Assembly: GCA_027485405.1 (NCBI GenBank)
Contig: JAIXRB010000076.1
Location: forward strand, 1 to 9,018
Length of the DNA: 9,018 nucleotides
Reading direction: 5' to 3'
Source of the DNA: Leptospiraceae bacterium
GTDB lineage: Bacteria; Spirochaetota; Leptospiria; Leptospirales; Leptospiraceae
The notes under the pieces were generated by a model that saw only the letters and a program-made list of their open reading frames with translations, ran no database searches and was not told where the DNA came from. Shown piece after piece: positions 4,970 through 9,018 of the stretch (position 1 is its first letter; every line of letters starts with the position of its first letter). A program made the position numbers and the translations under genes.

Positions 4970-5872
4970 ATGATTATGAAGATTTTCAACTATCTCCTCG
5001 TTCTTCAGTTGGCTTTAGGCACTGGTGCATTACTTGCACAGGCTCCTAATGCGCAAGACGGCCAAGCGGCAAAAGACCAAGTAGATGAGCTACTCAAAGG
5101 CGAACTCGTGCCCGAGAACGACGATGCTGAACTCACCGAAGAACAAAAAAAGCGAAAGCAAACCGTTATGGAACACGAAGCACTTTGGAAGAACCCTGAC
5201 TACAAGGGTTACAACAAGTCTTTCCAAGAACTCCACCAGCTTTCTAAAACCTTCGCAAACAACCAATTCCGATTGGCTCTTTCGAACTACCAATCTGGTA
5301 TGAACACGATCATGAAAAATCGTGATTGGACAGAGCAGTACAGAAAAGAAGAAGCTGAGAAGAAACGATTGGATGAAAAATGGTACTGGCAACGAGTCGA
5401 TCGCAAATCGAAAGAAGAGCGAGTCGTTTACAGAGAAAAATCCAAAGCAAAACAAGAAGCTTTGAACTACTTCTCCAAAGCAATCAATCATATGGATGAA
5501 ATCAAGAACCCAGACCTTAGAGAGAGACCAGAATTCAAAAGACTTCTTTCTGACGTTTATCGTTCTTGGGTGTCGGTTGAGTATGACCTACAAAACCTCC
5601 CACAAGTTATCCCTATTCTTGAGCTTTACATCGAAATCGATGACAACGAAAAAGAATACCCTGCACACAAATACTTAGCTAGTGCTTACGCTTTTGAAGA
5701 AACTATGATCAAAAAGACAAAAGGTCCAGATGACATGCTTTTCAAATATCGTTACAAAAAGAACGTTCACCTCCTCAGAGCTACTGAATTGAAATATGGA
5801 AAAGACTCTCCTGAGTACAAACATATAGTAAACACAGTAAACAGAGATGAGGTTATTTCGGTAGCCCCTTAA
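4970..5872 (+). CDS. fcpA: Flagellar-coiling sheath protein FcpA
   Basis: FcpA is a component of the sheath around the periplasmic flagellar filament of Leptospira; loss of it gives straight flagella and non-translating cells, and published filament work places it with FcpB on one face of the curved filament. I recognise the whole sequence: 300 residues, close to the known size. A signal peptide (about 1-24, ending ALLAQ) sends it to the periplasm. The rest is nearly all helical and highly charged, with landmarks DQVDELLKGELVPENDDAEL (36-55), MEHEALWKNPDYKGYNKSF (67-85), LDEKWYWQRVDRK (134-146), LYIEIDDNEKEYPAHKYLAS (219-238), and TELKYGKDSPEYKHI (272-286). The helices resemble TPR-type pairs. 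ATG 4970 has AAGGG (4961-4965) four bases upstream; a second ATG at 4976 would remove two residues and has the same site at ten bases. It is monocistronic with its own terminator. Confidence 0.87.
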   Translation: MIMKIFNYLLVLQLALGTGALLAQAPNAQDGQAAKDQVDELLKGELVPENDDAELTEEQKKRKQTVMEHEALWKNPDYKGYNKSFQELHQLSKTFANNQFRLALSNYQSGMNTIMKNRDWTEQYRKEEAEKKRLDEKWYWQRVDRKSKEERVVYREKSKAKQEALNYFSKAINHMDEIKNPDLRERPEFKRLLSDVYRSWVSVEYDLQNLPQVIPILELYIEIDDNEKEYPAHKYLASAYAFEETMIKKTKGPDDMLFKYRYKKNVHLLRATELKYGKDSPEYKHIVNTVNRDEVISVAP

Positions 5873-5900
5873 TCCTTTAAGGTCTCTTCCTAACCAAGAG

Positions 5901-5936
5901 AACCCAATCTGTTCAAAACAGGTTGGGTTTTTTTTT
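5901..5936 (+). terminator. Strong rho-independent terminator of fcpA
   Basis: AACCCAATCTGTT (5901-5913) pairs with AACAGGTTGGGTT (5917-5929) over 13 positions with one T-G wobble and a three-base loop CAA. Nine T (5928-5936) follow. It begins 28 bases after the fcpA stop. On the minus strand the hairpin is not followed by a T-tract, so it serves fcpA and not the convergent permease gene. Confidence 0.93.
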
Positions 5937-5957
5937 GCCTATTGGGGTTTCACCCAC

Positions 5958-8477
5958 CTACAGAGTTTTCACAGGTTTCTGTAATAAGCGATACAATCCC
6001 AATGCATAGGCAAACCAGGTCAAAGCCAAGCTGACGATTAGCGCCATTCCAAACTTTTGGTACGGATAGATTGCCTTAAGCTCTAGCACTACTTCGTTCA
6101 AAGTAAAGTTTGCAACCAAGCTGTAAATCAGACCCATACCAAAGGAAAACAAACAGAGGAGAATTGCTTCTTTGCTGTAATAAGCGATTAAGAATTTACC
6201 ATCAGCCCCAATCACTCGTAAAAGCTTAATCTCAGTCTTTCTTTCTTTTTGATTGCTATAAAGAGTTGTGAAGACGAGTAAAATTCCCGAAGCAAAAATG
6301 AATCCGGTCATAAGTTGCATCATCTCAGTAACTTTCGCTAAAATGCCTGTAAACGCCTGAACTGCTTTTTCGGTGTCGATGATGGTTAGATTGGGATTTT
6401 GTTTGACCAATGCCTTTTGAAACTGATATCGAGTTTCTCCTTCTTCGATCAACAAGGATGCCATATAAAAGCCAGGTGCCCTTTCCAAATCACCTTTTGA
6501 AAAAATAACTACAAAGTTCGGCTTCATGTCGGACCAATTGACTGAGCGCAGGTTGGTGATTGTTCCTTCGATCTCAACACCTTGTACGTTAAAGGTGAGA
6601 GTATCGCCAATATCTGCCTTTAAATAGCTTGCAAAATCTCTTTCGACTGAGATTTCATTTTTAGCATTGGTTTCCCACCACCTTCCAGAAGTAACTTTTT
6701 CGGTATCAAAGAGGGAATCACGATAAGAAAGAAAGTATTCTCGAGTACGGGCTGTAGCCTTCCAAGAACGATCTTGCACATTGGGAAGCGTATCCTCTTT
6801 TTTGATTCTCTCCCCATTGACTCGAGATAGGCGAGCACCAATGATTGGAGCATATAGTACGCGCTTTGCCGAGTATTGATCCATATACGGAAGAATCCCT
6901 GAAAGCTGATCTTTTCGAATGTCCATCAAAAACATATTGGGGCGACGCTCTTTCTCTCTAGCTCCACTGAGTTCCAAAAGACTTTCTTGCAAAACTAGAG
7001 CTAAACAAAGAATGAAAAGACTGGAACCAAGCCCCAAAACAGCTAGCCTAAGATTTCCTGACTTTCGAGTGATCTTTTTTAACAACAGTGACCACTCCTT
7101 GGAAACAAATCCTAAGGCTAAGAGCTTTTGCAAAACAATGCCAAGTCCTAGGTACAAAACATAGACCAAAACTGGAAGGCTTACAAGAATCACGGAGAAA
7201 ACCAGTGCTTTGATCCAAGACTCTGTTTCAAAATACGCAATACCAAAGAACAACAGATAGATTAAGAAAAACGCAAAGGCTAGAAACAGTTTTTCCAAAG
7301 GAGGCAGATCCCGAGACTCGATTTCTTTTAAGGCATGTAAGGGCTTAACCTGAACAGTCTGTAGCAACGGATAAATGGAAATGCCTAAGGGAATCAAGAT
7401 TCCTAAAATCATTCCCCACAGAGTAGAGGTAGCACTGATGCCAATGGGTAGCTTTCCTAGAAATTCTGAACCAAGCAGATCAGGAAGCCAGATCTGAATC
7501 TGTAATGCAAGCCCAAACCCTAGCGCCGTCCCTATACAAGAGAGGATAAAAATCTCCGACATAACAATGATAAGGTAGGTTGTAGGTTCTATTCCCAGGC
7601 ATTTGAGGATGGCATTTTCATTTTTCTTTTCTTCGAGCCTTGCTCGAATTGCAGTAAAGATAGAAATAGCCCCTAGAAAAAAACCAGAAAGGGCAAGAAT
7701 CACCATATAATCAAAGGTGTTTGTCAGAAATGTTTGAGACCCTGAGTTGACTTCTGTATTGTGATAGATTGTCAAATCTTCTTTGATTAGAGTTTCAAAG
7801 TTCTTTTCTTTCCATTCTTTGCTGTTTATACCGTCGTTAAATTTCAGATAGGTGGTATAACGAACCCGTGATCCTCTCTGAAGAAGCCCTGTGTTGTTTA
7901 GCCCTTCGGGCAATACTAAAGATGTGGGTGCCGTTCCCAAGAAAGAACCTACGGATCCAGGTTCTTTGTCTATCCAACCGATCAGCTGAAATCTCTTTTC
8001 GCCCAGAGAAAGCTTTTCTCCAATCTGAAGCTTGAGATTTTTTCCAAGGTTTCGATCGATTAGAATATCGTTCTTAGTGATTTTCTGTAAGGCATCAGAC
8101 GGTTCCGTCACAAAACTTCCGTAAAAAGGGTATTCTTTCTCGATGCCTTTGACAAAAGAAAGTGAAGTCTCTCCTTTATCACTTTGGACCATGGAAAGGA
8201 ATTGAACGGCATTTGCTTTTTTTGTTCCATCTGGAAGAACAGAATCCAAAGCCCGAACCGAATCAACGGTGGGGGCATGGGGTGATTGGACAGCAATGTC
8301 TGCTCCCATCAATTGTTTTGCTTCTGTTCGAATAGCAGAAGAAAGGTTTTCCTTGTAGGAATGGATTCCCATCACTGATCCCACTCCAAGGGCGATCGAA
8401 ACAATAGTAAGGAAAGAGAACTCCCATTGAGAAAACAAATCCCGTCTTAAAAAGAGGCGAAGGAGGCGCAGATTCAT
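5958..8477 (-). CDS. YbbP-type ABC transporter permease (FtsX-like, two MacB-type units)
   Basis: This encodes 839 residues, near E. coli YbbP (804). Its parts in order: TM1 (about 20-38), an extracytoplasmic domain (40-250), three TMs (256-277, 300-325, 350-372) forming the first FtsX-like unit, a central block of TMs (395-415, 423-447, 476-497), a second extracytoplasmic domain (510-710), and three TMs (718-740, 768-790, 808-828) forming the second unit. Ten TMs is the YbbP/LolCE-like doubled layout. The stretch FLSYRDSLF (582-590), VERDFASYLKADIGDTLTF (611-629) and LRSVNWSDMKPNF (643-655) looks like YbbP in particular. FtsX-like permeases of this class usually extract lipids or other hydrophobic cargo from the inner membrane rather than import solutes. 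The start overlaps the ATPase stop by ATGA (8474-8477) and has no ribosome site, so it depends on coupling. Its stop is TAG at 5958-5960. The substrate is not known. Confidence 0.85.
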   Translation of the reverse strand: MNLRLLRLFLRRDLFSQWEFSFLTIVSIALGVGSVMGIHSYKENLSSAIRTEAKQLMGADIAVQSPHAPTVDSVRALDSVLPDGTKKANAVQFLSMVQSDKGETSLSFVKGIEKEYPFYGSFVTEPSDALQKITKNDILIDRNLGKNLKLQIGEKLSLGEKRFQLIGWIDKEPGSVGSFLGTAPTSLVLPEGLNNTGLLQRGSRVRYTTYLKFNDGINSKEWKEKNFETLIKEDLTIYHNTEVNSGSQTFLTNTFDYMVILALSGFFLGAISIFTAIRARLEEKKNENAILKCLGIEPTTYLIIVMSEIFILSCIGTALGFGLALQIQIWLPDLLGSEFLGKLPIGISATSTLWGMILGILIPLGISIYPLLQTVQVKPLHALKEIESRDLPPLEKLFLAFAFFLIYLLFFGIAYFETESWIKALVFSVILVSLPVLVYVLYLGLGIVLQKLLALGFVSKEWSLLLKKITRKSGNLRLAVLGLGSSLFILCLALVLQESLLELSGAREKERRPNMFLMDIRKDQLSGILPYMDQYSAKRVLYAPIIGARLSRVNGERIKKEDTLPNVQDRSWKATARTREYFLSYRDSLFDTEKVTSGRWWETNAKNEISVERDFASYLKADIGDTLTFNVQGVEIEGTITNLRSVNWSDMKPNFVVIFSKGDLERAPGFYMASLLIEEGETRYQFQKALVKQNPNLTIIDTEKAVQAFTGILAKVTEMMQLMTGFIFASGILLVFTTLYSNQKERKTEIKLLRVIGADGKFLIAYYSKEAILLCLFSFGMGLIYSLVANFTLNEVVLELKAIYPYQKFGMALIVSLALTWFAYALGLYRLLQKPVKTL

Positions 8478-9018
8478 TTGGATTTACGAGCCGTCTTTTT
8501 CACTGGTTTCGAAGGTAACTTTGCGATTTGCCCCGACTTTTTAGTATCTTTTGAGTCGTTTAGAATCATGCCGTCTCTCATTTCTAAGATTCTACCAGCA
8601 AGCTTAGCTACATCAGGATCATGGGTGACGAGAACCAATGTGGTTTTCTCTTCCCTATGTTTTTTTAGTAAAATTTCCATGACCATGCCACTATTCTTGG
8701 AATCCAGGTTTGCGGTCGGCTCATCTGCAAACAGAATTCGGGGAGAATTGATGAAAGATCTAGCAATAGCTATACGCTGTTCCTCTCCACCAGAGAGCTG
8801 TTTTGGAAAATGGTTGGCCCTATGCCCCATAGAAACAGAATCCAATACTTGTTTTGACTTTGTGGCGATCTGACTTTCAGAGTATCCAGGCATAAGATAC
8901 AGAGGGATCCCTACATTTTCCAGAGCAGTCAGTCCTGGCAAAAGCTGAAAGTTCTGAAAAACAACTCCAATGCGCTCTCGTCTGAGCCTAGCCAATTCAC
9001 TTTCCTTTGCTGTAGTTA
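8474..9018 (-). CDS. YbbA/LolD-type ABC ATPase, 5' end beyond the window
   Basis: About 181 codons are visible; the frame has no stop up to the right edge, so the N-terminal ~45-60 residues with Walker A (GxxGxGKS) lie outside. A TTG at 8995 is not a real start: the residues before it (KESELARLRRERIGVVFQ) are the normal approach to the Q-loop. Seen are the Q-loop VVFQNFQLLP, the signature LSGGEEQRIAIARS, Walker B ILFADEPT, D-loop ANLDS and H-loop LVLVTHD, in the usual order and spacing. This ATPase drives the permease encoded directly after it, as in YbbA-YbbP and LolCDE. After the ATPase fold comes a Lys-rich tail of about 25 residues (KKSGQIAKLPSKPVKKTARK) not usual in this family. The genes overlap by ATGA. 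Whether tesA, which neighbours ybbA in E. coli, lies beyond the edge cannot be seen. Confidence 0.88.
   Translation of the reverse strand, partial: TTAKESELARLRRERIGVVFQNFQLLPGLTALENVGIPLYLMPGYSESQIATKSKQVLDSVSMGHRANHFPKQLSGGEEQRIAIARSFINSPRILFADEPTANLDSKNSGMVMEILLKKHREEKTTLVLVTHDPDVAKLAGRILEMRDGMILNDSKDTKKSGQIAKLPSKPVKKTARKSK

Noticed and set aside
5090..5491. 133-codon minus-strand frame opposite fcpA
   Set aside because: Antisense shadow of a Lys/Glu-rich gene, which gives Phe/Leu-rich nonsense; no start context.
5945..5955. GGGT/ACCC hairpin after the permease gene as its terminator
   Set aside because: Only four pairs and no T-tract beside it on the minus strand.
8993..8995. TTG as start of the ABC ATPase
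   Set aside because: The frame stays open to the window edge, upstream residues are family-typical, and Walker A must lie further out.

Overview
The window looks like a piece of a Leptospira chromosome. The strongest pointer is the gene at 4970-5872, which I recognise as the flagellar-coiling sheath protein FcpA, a protein known only from that genus. Base composition and the short, tightly packed operons fit, but I cannot name the species.

Region 1 (1 to about 955) is gene-poor and scarred. On the minus strand there is a PAC/PAS scrap (108-272) and, in another frame, the C-terminal tail of a response-regulator receiver domain (62-169). Together they look like one hybrid sensor gene that lost its middle. 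A small secreted protein with six cysteines (284-598, minus) follows, and then the last ~30 codons of a VOC/glyoxalase-type gene (611-709, plus) that lie over the presumed promoter of the secreted protein.

Region 2 (956-2577, plus) is a hipB-hipA toxin-antitoxin pair whose genes overlap by ATGA. The HipA kinase residues are all visible, so the toxin appears intact. A direct repeat CGTATAAA sits just upstream of hipB and is a candidate operator.

Region 3 (2631-4736, minus) is a compact operon: a DnaC/DnaI-like AAA+ ATPase with an eight-cysteine N-terminal region, then folK, then panB. The ATPase and folK are joined by a GTGA stop/start overlap; folK and panB overlap by 20 bases. panB ends in a hairpin plus U-tract that uses its own last codons. 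The operon links folate and pantothenate (CoA) synthesis with a replication-type ATPase.

Region 4 (4737-5936, plus) is monocistronic fcpA, with a 9-bp perfect stem-loop in its leader and a strong rho-independent terminator.

Region 5 (5958-9018, minus) is a YbbA/YbbP-type ABC transporter: an ATPase that runs off the right edge and, overlapping it by ATGA, an 839-residue permease. It converges on fcpA.

I found no CRISPR array, tRNA, rRNA, insertion sequence or obvious phage gene. The accessory part is the left 2.6 kb; the rest reads as conserved backbone. I see no clearly new multi-gene system. The best leads are the sensor-gene scar, the six-cysteine secreted protein with a possible leaderless start, the cysteine-rich ATPase in the folK-panB operon, and the fcpA leader hairpin.
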